DNA of 64,000 bases from Paraburkholderia sp. Ac-20340. GTDB lineage: Bacteria > Pseudomonadota > Gammaproteobacteria > Burkholderiales > Burkholderiaceae. The notes beneath the pieces are model-generated. The model ran no database searches and was not told where the DNA came from. It saw nothing but the letters and a program-made list of their open reading frames with translations. The translations under genes and the position numbers were made by a program. Of this stretch, positions 9,589 to 17,037 are shown in pieces. Numbering within the stretch: the stretch's first letter is position 1; each line of letters begins with the position of its first letter. The DNA lies in assembly GCF_017104965.1 (NCBI RefSeq), contig NZ_JAAGPR010000040.1, positions 1-64,000 on the forward strand, in the 5' to 3' direction.

Positions 9589-10382
9589 TGGGTGCACCGA
9601 AGCTCAATCCACCATGTAGAGGCTGGCATCAGGATTTGTCGGGGTCGAATGAGCCGCTTACCGAGGCGCCGATGCTGCTTTGGTTGGCGCCTACGCACCT
9701 TGATGACATATATATGGAACTTCCTCGAAACACATTAAGTGTGCGAGGACTCATGATTTACGCTGCGGGATTAATGGGCGTTACCACTGTTGCCTATGTG
9801 GCACTAAACATCTGGGCTTTCGCCGTCAGCACGTATAACGCACGAGACCTTTTCTTCGCGATCTTGTTGGGTATGTGTGTAACGGCAATTGGCGGCTGGA
9901 TCGCATGTTTCGCGTATAGAGCGGATGTTTCGCCACCGCGTGACCTGCCCCTTCGCTTTAATCGCCTGCGTCGCAAGGTCTACGTCTACGGGTTTCATTC
10001 AGTGTGGTGGAACCCGTTCACACGATGGTATGTCACCACCGCCAGCTACGACTGGGACGATCTGCGCGCCGAGAAATGGAAGGTGCGCGCCGCCACGGCC
10101 AATGGCGGACTCATCATCAAGGAAGGCGTGTCTATTGCTGTCGTCAGGCCCGGCACCAATGAGATCATCGAGCGTTTCGACCTGAGCACACGAGCGGCCA
10201 ACACCAGCAACGTGTGGGCGTATGTGTGTCACTACATGCAGCACGGTCGGCAAGGTCTCGATCCGGGCGAGGCCGAACCGCATGACGCCAACGATGTGCC
10301 GCCCTACAACCTTGCACTGCGTCTGGCACCCAGGGTGGAGTGGCCTGCCGACATGGACGCCGAATCGCGTAGCGCGCCATGA
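9588..10382 (+). CDS. Putative immunity protein, array copy E
   Basis: Last intact array member, 264 aa. The hairpin is the most divergent: helix 1 is near LMIYAAGLMGVTTVAYVALN, helix 2 near FFAILLGMCVTAIGGWIACF, and the exit reads AYRADVSPPRD rather than FYRMDVSPPRD. The N terminus also has small changes (GWHQDLSGSNEPLTEAPM). The conserved C-terminal domain is unchanged. The stop overlaps the ATG of a truncated sixth tail. Confidence 0.72.
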   Translation: MGAPKLNPPCRGWHQDLSGSNEPLTEAPMLLWLAPTHLDDIYMELPRNTLSVRGLMIYAAGLMGVTTVAYVALNIWAFAVSTYNARDLFFAILLGMCVTAIGGWIACFAYRADVSPPRDLPLRFNRLRRKVYVYGFHSVWWNPFTRWYVTTASYDWDDLRAEKWKVRAATANGGLIIKEGVSIAVVRPGTNEIIERFDLSTRAANTSNVWAYVCHYMQHGRQGLDPGEAEPHDANDVPPYNLALRLAPRVEWPADMDAESRSAP

Positions 10383-10567
10383 ATAGTAGAGTCCGCATCA
10401 CCGCGCCGACCACCTTTGCGCGCCCCGACTACACCCTCGAAGAGGAAGGCAAGCCCCCCTTTGGAGGCACTGGAAGGCGAAACATCACCCCTGGTAACCA
10501 TCGAAATGGCAAGCAAGGGCGTGCGGCCTTGATCCGCTACGTTGCGAAGGTCCCGTCTGGAGGATGA
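10379..10567 (+). pseudogene. Truncated sixth effector tail and array end junction
   Basis: The ORF starts like the other orphan tails (MNSRVRITAPTTFARPDYTL) but leaves the shared sequence after EEEGKP, near base 10456. It continues into unrelated sequence to a TGA at 10565-10567 (62 aa). This marks the downstream breakpoint of the array. The following ~110 bases are also open in another frame (LEALEGETSPLVTIEMASKG), so they may be the remnant of a different cargo gene. Confidence 0.6.
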
Positions 10568-10603
10568 CTGGATCTATCGACCATCCATATTTCTCAATCA
10601 ATG

Positions 10604-10609
10604 AAGGAG
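10604..10609 (+). promoter_or_regulatory. Strong ribosome binding site of the PAAR gene
   Basis: AAGGAG lies 5 bases before the ATG at 10615. It fixes this start over an in-frame upstream start at 10564. It also shows that, unlike the array ORFs, the PAAR gene initiates on its own. Confidence 0.75.
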
Positions 10610-10614
10610 TTCTT

Positions 10615-11076
10615 ATGAAACCCGTCGTTCTCGTAGGCCACCGTCATTCCTGCCCGCTGCATGGTCCCGGCACTGTCACCACGGGCGCTGCCGAAGCGAA
10701 TATCAACGGCAGGGCCATCGCTCGGGTAACCGACCGCATTAGTTGCGGCGCGACGATTATTACTGGCGCCGCTGACTGCGAAATTGAAGGCCATCCGGTC
10801 GCGCGCCAGGGCGACCACACCGATCATGGCGGCGTGCTTGAGGAAGGCGACAGCGGCTGGATGGTTGCATAGGTTACGGACAACGTGTTTGAGCAACTCA
10901 ATGCGAGCACGCCAGTGCCAAGACGCCCCGTGCTCGACCAATGCTGGGGAGCGCGAGCCACTATCGTGACCGGTTCCTCTTCGACGGTACACGGGCAGAG
11001 CTTTGCCCGCGCGGGTAGCACCATCAGTCATGGCGTGACACTGTTGGCAGACGATGACGGTGACGGGATCAATTGA
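10615..11076 (+). pseudogene. PAAR-repeat T6SS spike-tip protein, split by an in-frame TAG
   Basis: PAAR proteins cap the VgrG spike and sharpen it. The first part (10615-10872, 85 aa) has PAAR repeats: NINGRAIARVTDRISCGATI, then EIEGHPVARQGDHTDHGG. It ends at TAG 10870-10872. The same frame stays open afterwards to TGA 11074-11076 and holds another PAAR-type repeat (ARATIVTGSSSTVHGQSFAR, then STISHGVTLLA). Read through, the product would be 153 codons including one amber codon. The 85-aa part might still fold alone; a downstream start at 10885 could make the second part separately. I favour a nonsense-mutated gene. Confidence 0.72.
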
Positions 11077-11090
11077 TTACGGGAGTCGCT

Positions 11091-11939
11091 ATGCAGGAGA
11101 AGACGGCGGCAAAGCACACCATTGAAGAGATGCGGCGCATTGCCGGGAGCCGGGGTGGAGCGTGTGTGTCGGAGGTCTATGTGAATCGGCGCACCCCGCT
11201 CACGTGGCGCTGCGCCGAGGGTCATTGCTGGGACGCAACGCCCGCCGCGGTGACCCGCACCAACGGTACGTGGTGTCCGGTGTGTTTCAGGTCGAGTAGA
11301 CGCGGCACGCTAGAAGCGATGCAGCGGATCGCTGCCGAGCGCGGTGGTCGGTGTCTTTCCGAGCGTTATATGGATGCCAATATTCCTCTTGTCTGGGAAT
11401 GTGCCAGCGGACACCGCTGGGAGGCCAGGCCGTCGGCGGTCAAGCATCGCTCCTGGTGTCCGCATTGTGCAATCGAAGAGCGCTGCCATACTCTTGACAC
11501 GATGAGAGATGTTGCCCGACAGCACGGAGGCGAGTGTCTGGCGGACCAGTATGTCAACAATGCCACGCCGCTGCGATGGCAGTGTGCGCAGGGACATGAA
11601 TGGCTAGCGGCACCCAACCGGGTATTACAGGGTGCATGGTGTCTGCAGTGCTACTGGGACAGCATGCGCAGCAGCCTCACGGAGATGCAGGCGCTGGCCG
11701 CTTCGCGTGGTGGACGTTGCCTGTCAAAAGAATATGTCGATTCCCAAACCAGGCTGCTGTGGGAATGTCACCGGGGGCATACATGGCAGGCCGTCCCGAA
11801 TTCAATCAGGCAGGGAACCTGGTGCGCCGAATGCGCGTGGCTGGAGCGTTCCATCAGGACGAGCAAGAGGCGCAGGTACGAGGCGGTCGAGGCACCAGAC
11901 ATCCCACCCGCGCGTCGGCGGAAGAATCACACCCTGTGA
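11091..11939 (+). CDS. Four-repeat zinc-ribbon protein of unknown function
   Basis: A 282-aa protein made of four ~54-residue repeats at about 11-65, 73-126, 134-187 and 195-248. Each repeat has RGG.C(L/V)S..Y, then TPL.W.C..GH.W and a closing WC..C. The Cys/His spacing (CxxGHxW ... CxxC) predicts one zinc site per repeat, related in style to the treble-clef zinc ribbons found in some nuclease-associated proteins (compare DUF4379). The tail is basic (SKRRRY, ARRRKN), which suggests nucleic-acid binding. No nuclease motif is visible. The ATG at 11091 has GGAG upstream and is preferred to a TTG at 11073. It is the last gene of the T6SS island; whether it is cargo, immunity or unrelated is unknown. 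Confidence 0.72.
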   Translation: MQEKTAAKHTIEEMRRIAGSRGGACVSEVYVNRRTPLTWRCAEGHCWDATPAAVTRTNGTWCPVCFRSSRRGTLEAMQRIAAERGGRCLSERYMDANIPLVWECASGHRWEARPSAVKHRSWCPHCAIEERCHTLDTMRDVARQHGGECLADQYVNNATPLRWQCAQGHEWLAAPNRVLQGAWCLQCYWDSMRSSLTEMQALAASRGGRCLSKEYVDSQTRLLWECHRGHTWQAVPNSIRQGTWCAECAWLERSIRTSKRRRYEAVEAPDIPPARRRKNHTL

Positions 11940-12372
11940 TTGCCCTCATCGTGCCGCGGGGGAAAGTTCTCGCCGTTCCCGGAAACGTGGGCGTGGATGA
12001 TCGAGGGCGACGGGGAGCAAGAATTTTCCCCACGCACTGCGCGAGAAGCCTTGAGGAAGCCGCCAGAGCGGGATCGGGGTTAACTTATGCACAAGGTTAT
12101 CCAGAAAATCTGTGGATATCTTTTAAACATTGCGCCCCCTCCTGCGCCCCCGCAACATAGATCAACGTTTCCGAACTGCCACGCTCCGCGGCGCGACACC
12201 ACGCTCCAGCCGCGACACAGCGGCGCTACCCGTCCGCCGCCCTTGCTTTAGCTTGCGCAAGATCAACAGCTTCATCGCCGTGCAATCGGCCGCTTCCAAG
12301 ATGCTGCTAACTTTCGCGCTCGTTTTCGCCGCGCGCGCCCTGATGCGCTGCACTGCTGTCCCCAGGATTGCC
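11940..12372. other. Intergenic region with DnaA-box-like nonamers
   Basis: No convincing gene. An AT-richer patch holds TTATGCACA (12085-12093), TTATCCAGA (12097-12105) and, inverted, TGTGGATAT (12111-12119). All three are close to the DnaA box TTATNCACA; the last two form an imperfect hairpin. The rest is GC-rich with only shadow reading frames. The region separates the T6SS island from the hypC-like gene. Confidence 0.5.
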
Positions 12373-12747
12373 ATGCTCCAATTTACCCGCCACACCGGCT
12401 CGCCAGCCGGAGATTCGTCTGCGCCACGCGGCTCGCGCGCCGGGATCGGCCTGCCCGCGCGCATCGTCTGCGCGGAAGGGCTGACCGCGCAGGCCGTCAC
12501 GCGTCACGGCGCCTGCGCGCTCGATCTCACCCGCACCGGGCCGCTGCCGGCCGGTGCGTGGGTGCTGGCGCTAAACGGCGCGGCGCGTTCCGTCATCGGC
12601 GTGGAGCAGGCGCGCAAGATCGACGATGCACTCGATCTGCTCGACGCCATCGCGCGCGGCGATCTCGAAGCACGCCACGCGTCCAGCGGCCTGGCCCACT
12701 ATTTCGCCGCTCTGCAACGGCCCGCCGGCACCACGCATCTTGAATAA
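12373..12747 (+). CDS. Divergent HypC/HupF-family protein lacking the N-terminal Cys
   Basis: HypC normally binds HypD and carries the Fe(CN)2CO unit during NiFe-hydrogenase maturation, using an invariant Cys after the initiator Met. Here the family core is visible (GLPARIVCAEG, then WVLALNGAARSVIGVEQARK). The motif MC(L/I)(A/G)IP is replaced by AGIGLP at residues ~22-27, after a ~23-residue extension. The key Cys is therefore absent. The start at 12373 is the nearest ATG; the exact N terminus is uncertain, but no reading of the frame restores MC. It lies just upstream of a HypD-like gene, with no hydrogenase genes in view. Confidence 0.65.
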   Translation: MLQFTRHTGSPAGDSSAPRGSRAGIGLPARIVCAEGLTAQAVTRHGACALDLTRTGPLPAGAWVLALNGAARSVIGVEQARKIDDALDLLDAIARGDLEARHASSGLAHYFAALQRPAGTTHLE

Positions 12748-12763
12748 ACGAAGGATTCCGAAT

Positions 12764-12841
12764 ATGTTTTCCGCGCTCATACGCGGTGCCGAAACCCGGA
12801 TCGTGCGCCCTGTCGAATCAAACGAGCGAGCCGTCCGATGA
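12764..12841 (+). CDS. 25-aa ORF between hypC-like and hypD-like genes
   Basis: MFSALIRGAETRIVRPVESN begins at ATG 12764, preceded by GAAGGA. It ends at a TGA that overlaps the ATG of the HypD-like gene (ATGA). The HypD-like gene lacks an obvious ribosome site of its own, so this mini-ORF may exist to couple its translation. It has no recognisable domain and may have no function as a peptide. Confidence 0.35.
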   Translation: MFSALIRGAETRIVRPVESNERAVR

Positions 12842-13947
12842 AATTCACCGACGACATTCGCAACAATCCCATCGCACGCGGCCTGAGCGCGCGCATTCGC
12901 GATGCCGTCGAGCGACGTCGCCGCTATCGGCTGATGGGCTTTTGCCGCAGCCATGCACTGGCGATTGCGCGTCATGATCTCGCGTCGCTGTTGCCGCCGC
13001 AGATCGAGCTGATTCACGGGCCCGGCTGCCCCGGCTGCGTGCTGCCCGCCAGCCGCATCGATCACGCAATCGATCTCGCGCTCGAACGCGGCGTCACGCT
13101 CTGCGCGAGCGAGGACACACTCGGCGTGCCGGGCGCACGCCACGCAAATCTGCTCGCCGCGCGCGCGGCCGGCGCGGACATCGTCACGCCCGGCGCGGTC
13201 GGCGACGCGCTCGCGCTTGCCCGTGCCCATCCGCAGCGCGAGATCGTCTGGCTGGCGACGGGCTTCGAGACCGCCGCGCCCGCCACCGCCGAAGCGCTGA
13301 TGCGCGCGCGTGCGCTCGCCATCGGCAATTTCAGCGTGCTGTGCAATCACGTGCTGACGCCTGCGGCCATGCGCTTTCTGCTCGCCGACGATGCCCTCGG
13401 CGAGCGTGCGCTGCTCAACGGCTTTCTCGCGCCCTCGCACGTGAGCCAGGTGATCGGCGTGGCGCCTTATCGCTCGATTTCGGGGGATTTCGTCAAGCCG
13501 GTCGTGATCGCGGGACCGGAACCGCTCGACGTGCTGCAGGCCGTGCTGATGCTGGTCGAGCAGATCAACGAATGTCGCGCCGATACCGAAAACCAGTACC
13601 GGCGCGCCGTGACCGAAGCGGGCGATACGAAGGCGAAGCGACTCGTGGATGAGGTGTTCGACGTGCGCGCGTCATTCGTGTGGCGTGGCCTCGGCCCGGT
13701 GCCGCACAGCGCGCTGGCCTTGCGGCCCGCGTTCGCGAACTGGGATGCGGAGCGCCGTCACGCGCTCGCTTTGCGTGACATGACGATCGGCATCGCGCCG
13801 GTGCCTCCCACGGATACGTGCGCGGGCAAGGCGCTGCGCACCGCTTCCGGCGCGACCTGCACGCCGTTCGCGCCGCTCGAACTCTGCAAGGGCGCGACCG
13901 CCGGCCCCTGCACCGACGACGCACGCCACCGCGCGCAGGCGATCTGA
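12838..13947 (+). CDS. hypD: Divergent HypD-family protein
   Basis: HypD is the Fe-S scaffold on which the Fe(CN)2CO group of NiFe hydrogenases is assembled with HypC. This 369-aa protein keeps GPGCPGCVLP (Cys64, Cys67), GFETAAPAT, FLAPSHVSQVIG and ENQYRRAV. The central CGGHTH motif has decayed to CRSHAL (Cys36 and His39 kept). The C-terminal Cys cluster is reduced to Cys328, 341, 350 and 358 with unusual spacing. Together with a HypC partner that lost its Cys, this argues for a specialised or relaxed paralogue rather than a standard maturation factor. No hypA, B, E, F or hydrogenase gene is present in the window. Confidence 0.85.
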   Translation: MKFTDDIRNNPIARGLSARIRDAVERRRRYRLMGFCRSHALAIARHDLASLLPPQIELIHGPGCPGCVLPASRIDHAIDLALERGVTLCASEDTLGVPGARHANLLAARAAGADIVTPGAVGDALALARAHPQREIVWLATGFETAAPATAEALMRARALAIGNFSVLCNHVLTPAAMRFLLADDALGERALLNGFLAPSHVSQVIGVAPYRSISGDFVKPVVIAGPEPLDVLQAVLMLVEQINECRADTENQYRRAVTEAGDTKAKRLVDEVFDVRASFVWRGLGPVPHSALALRPAFANWDAERRHALALRDMTIGIAPVPPTDTCAGKALRTASGATCTPFAPLELCKGATAGPCTDDARHRAQAI

Positions 13948-13972
13948 GGACCGCCCGGCGCGGCGTTTCGCG

Positions 13973-16567
13973 TCAGTTGCCCTGAGGCGGCGTGTACTGC
14001 GCGGGCGCGCCGCCGTTGGAGTCGGCGTCATCGGGTGTGGGCGTCGGTGCCAGCGAAGGCTCCTGCGCCGGATACGGCGGCTGCGGGGACGAAGGCGCGT
14101 TCTGCTGCGAAGCGCCCGACGGCCCGAGAATCGGCGGCATGCTCTGCCCCGGCGGCGTGACGCCGTTGAGGATCGCCGAAGCCGCCGCCGCGTCCGATGC
14201 CGCCGCAGCCGCCGATGCCGATGCCGATGAAGCACCCGACGACGAAGCCGCCGCCACACCGCTGGACGGCGGCACTTCGCCCGGCTCAGGCTGCTCAGGC
14301 GCAGGCGCACGCTTGACCGGCGTGACCGGACGCGGCGCCTCGGGCTGCTTCGAAGCGAACAGCGAGTCCATCCACGTCTTCAGACGATCGCGGAACTGCT
14401 CGAAGGCGCCCGGCGTGACTTCGGTATCGAAGCGCGCGCGCGGATCGACAATGCGCGAGCGCAGCGCACGCTGGAAGAAATCGCCGACGATCGGCAGCGC
14501 ACTGCGCGCGCCCTGCCCCCAGTAATCGCTGTTGAGCGTGACGCGGCCATCGTCGAAACCGACCCACGCGCCCGCCACCAGTTGCTGATCCATGAGGATG
14601 AACCAGCCGTCCGCGTTGTCCTGCGTCGTGCCGGTCTTGCCCGCCACATCGGCGCGAATGCCAAAGCGCGTGCGGATACTCGAACCCGTGCCGCGATTCA
14701 CGACATCGCGCATCGTGTCGAGCAGCGTGCGATCGGCGTCGACGGACAGCGCGCGCTCCGGCGACGCGCTGCCGAATTCCGCCAGCACCTCGCCCTTGCC
14801 GTCCTCGATGCGCGTGACCATGCGCGGCTGCAGATACACGCCGTCGTTGGCGATCGTGCTGTACGCCGACACCATCTCCTTGAGCGTGACCGGGCTCGTG
14901 CCGAGCGCCAGCGACGGCACCGCGTTGAGCTGGCTGTCGCGCACGCCCATCGCGCGCGCGAGACGCGCCACCTTGTCCGGGCCGACCGCCTGCATCACCT
15001 GCGCCGTGATGCGATTGCGCGAGAACGCGAGCGCGTCGCGCAGCGTCATCGGCTTGTTGCTGGGCGGCACATCATCGTTAGGACGCCAGATTTCCCCGCC
15101 TTCGAGCGGCATTTCCACGGCCTGGTCGATGATCGTATCGGACGGCTTCGCGCCATTGGCGAACGCCGCGCCATAAACAAAGGCCTTGAACGTCGAACCC
15201 GGCTGACGACGCGCCTGCTGCACGTGATCGAACGGTTCGTCCTGGAAGTCGCGGCTGCCCACCCACGCCTTGATCTGGCCATCGCGCGGATCAATCGCGA
15301 CAAAGCCCGCCTGCACATCGGTCTTGGCCTTGCACAGCGAGCGCATGAAACTGCGGTCCGAGGCGAGCTTCTTGAGCGCGTCCGCGTCGCTGGCGCCCGC
15401 GTCGTGCGCGGCCTTGAAATCCGGCGTTTCGCGCATGAAGGTCTTGAACAGATCGTTATCCGCCGAGCAGCCGTTACGCCCGCTCCACGCGCCGTTCGCG
15501 ATGCCCTGCAACTGGTTCGCGTGCTGCTTGAGCGACGCCGTGGCCATCGCCTGCAGACGCGAATCGATCGTCGTGCGCACGACCAGGCCATCGGAATAGA
15601 TGTTGTAGTCGTTGCGGTCGGCCCACGCGATCAGCCACTTGCGCAGTTGCTGCGCGAAATGCGGCGCGGGGCCAGGCGGTTCGGTCTGACGCTCGAAGTC
15701 CAGACGCAGCGGCTTTTTAGAAAGCGTCGCGAATTGCGCGGGCGTGAGCTTGCCGTACTTCACCATCTGCGAAAGCACGGTGTTGCGCCGCGCGAGCGCG
15801 CGCTCGGGGTTGATCACCGGGTTGTAGTAGGCGTTGCCCTTGAGCATGCCGGTGAGCGTCGCGGCCTGCAGCACGCTGAGCTGATCCGCCGATACGCCGA
15901 AGTACGTCCGCGCCGCCATCTCGATGCCGAACGCGTTGTAGAGGAACGGCACCGTGTTCAGATAGGTTTCGAGAATCTGCGGCTTGCTGTAGACGGCCTC
16001 GATCTTGAACGCGGTGATTGCTTCCTTGATCTTGCGCGTGAGCGTGGGCGCACGGCCGATCTCATCGGGATACAGATTGCGCGCGAGCTGCTGCGTGATG
16101 GTCGAGCCGCCCTGGCGATCGCCCGAGAACGTGTGCAGCGCCGCGCCCGCGGTGCGCTTGAAGTCGATGCCGTGGTGCTCATAGAAGCGGTGATCTTCGG
16201 TCGAGATCAGCGCGTCGACCATATGCGGCGAAATCTGCGCGAGCGGCACCCATTCGCGGTTCGACGGCTTGAATTCGGCGAGCAGTTTGCCGTCCGCCGA
16301 CATGATCTGCGCCGGCCGGTCGACCCGCGCCTTGCGGATGTCGCCGATGCCCGGCGTGAACGGAATCAGCACCAGCACGTAGAGCACGACCGCTGCGGGC
16401 ACGGCGCCCACGGCGATCAGCACGCCGCGGCGGGTCGGATGGCGCAGATGATGGATGCCCTGAGCGAGCCGCGGGCGCGCGAGCGCGCAGACTCGCGACA
16501 TCAGGGGCTTCAGGCTGGAGGCACACTTCGCGCCCAGGGCGCGGATGAACGACACGGAACGCTTCAC
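13973..16567 (-). CDS. Class A penicillin-binding protein (bifunctional, PBP1A-like)
   Basis: An 864-aa inner-membrane peptidoglycan polymerase and cross-linker. Domains in order: cytoplasmic basic tail; TM ~49-69; GT51 glycosyltransferase with catalytic Glu124 in STEDHRFYEHHG and RQGGSTITQQLARNL (151-165); transpeptidase with SxxK as STFK (Ser458-Lys461), SRN (516-518) and KTGT (644-647). The C terminus from ~740 is a Pro/Ala/Ser-rich low-complexity tail. It is convergent with the hypD-like gene, with a 25-base gap and no clear terminator. Genes around the usual mrcA locus are absent, so it may be an additional PBP1 paralogue. Confidence 0.93.
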   Translation of the reverse strand: MKRSVSFIRALGAKCASSLKPLMSRVCALARPRLAQGIHHLRHPTRRGVLIAVGAVPAAVVLYVLVLIPFTPGIGDIRKARVDRPAQIMSADGKLLAEFKPSNREWVPLAQISPHMVDALISTEDHRFYEHHGIDFKRTAGAALHTFSGDRQGGSTITQQLARNLYPDEIGRAPTLTRKIKEAITAFKIEAVYSKPQILETYLNTVPFLYNAFGIEMAARTYFGVSADQLSVLQAATLTGMLKGNAYYNPVINPERALARRNTVLSQMVKYGKLTPAQFATLSKKPLRLDFERQTEPPGPAPHFAQQLRKWLIAWADRNDYNIYSDGLVVRTTIDSRLQAMATASLKQHANQLQGIANGAWSGRNGCSADNDLFKTFMRETPDFKAAHDAGASDADALKKLASDRSFMRSLCKAKTDVQAGFVAIDPRDGQIKAWVGSRDFQDEPFDHVQQARRQPGSTFKAFVYGAAFANGAKPSDTIIDQAVEMPLEGGEIWRPNDDVPPSNKPMTLRDALAFSRNRITAQVMQAVGPDKVARLARAMGVRDSQLNAVPSLALGTSPVTLKEMVSAYSTIANDGVYLQPRMVTRIEDGKGEVLAEFGSASPERALSVDADRTLLDTMRDVVNRGTGSSIRTRFGIRADVAGKTGTTQDNADGWFILMDQQLVAGAWVGFDDGRVTLNSDYWGQGARSALPIVGDFFQRALRSRIVDPRARFDTEVTPGAFEQFRDRLKTWMDSLFASKQPEAPRPVTPVKRAPAPEQPEPGEVPPSSGVAAASSSGASSASASAAAAASDAAAASAILNGVTPPGQSMPPILGPSGASQQNAPSSPQPPYPAQEPSLAPTPTPDDADSNGGAPAQYTPPQGN

Positions 16568-16633
16568 GCGGGCAACTGGATAGCTGACAAAGCGTGCATC
16601 GTACCAAAACTGCGCGACCGGTCTTTCAGCGCG

Positions 16634-16930
16634 CTAGAGAACGAGCGACAGCGCGATCGAGGCCCACACCGCGCAAGCGCCTGTGGCGAACACGCGGCGC
16701 GCGAGCAGAAAGCGCCGCTCGTCGCCGGACGCGGCGGGCGAAGTGGCCAGCCACGGCACGCTGCCGAGGCACGCAAAACCGGCCAGCGCGAGCGCGACGA
16801 TCACGCGGTCGCCGGCGCGCCACGGCGAGGCCTCGTGCAGGCCCCAGTAGCCGAGAAAGATCATGCCGATCGAAAACATCGTCGAGGCCGCCGAACTGAG
16901 CGCCACGACCGAGCCGGTCGGAGATTGCAT
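16634..16930 (-). CDS. Small membrane protein of unknown function
   Basis: A 98-aa protein with about three hydrophobic segments (near MFSIGMIFLGYWGL, VIVALALAGFACLG and GACAVWASIALSLVL). The start at 16930 (MQSPTGS) is chosen because GGGGGAG sits 6-10 bases upstream; a longer frame to 17257 reads as non-coding, Arg-rich sequence. It lies just upstream of the PBP gene on the same strand. Function unknown. Confidence 0.6.
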   Translation of the reverse strand: MQSPTGSVVALSSAASTMFSIGMIFLGYWGLHEASPWRAGDRVIVALALAGFACLGSVPWLATSPAASGDERRFLLARRVFATGACAVWASIALSLVL

Positions 16931-17037
16931 GGACTGTCTCCCCCGCGCGACGCGCGATGTGGGGCCATTATCGGCGCGCGCGGGGCGGCGGGCAACGGGC
17001 GCGGCCGCGCCGCGCTCGCCCGACCACGTGCCGGGGT

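Larger units (their letters stand above)
5315..10456 (+). repeat. Tandem array of effector-tail/immunity modules
   Basis: Immunity starts at 5520, 6541, 7564, 8576 and 9588 give unit lengths of 1021, 1023, 1012 and 1012 bases. Each unit is one tail ORF followed by one two-TM gene. Unit 1 uses the tail that is still part of the effector. Units share long stretches of identical DNA; variation is concentrated in ~170-190 bases coding for the membrane hairpin. Confidence 0.93.

Noticed and set aside
5315..10456. Insertion sequence or integron cassettes causing the repeat
   Set aside because: No transposase, integrase, terminal inverted repeats or attC-like sites; unit borders coincide with gene overlaps.
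12373..13947. Part of a standard hydrogenase operon
   Set aside because: No hydrogenase structural genes or other hyp genes are present in the window and the neighbours are unrelated.
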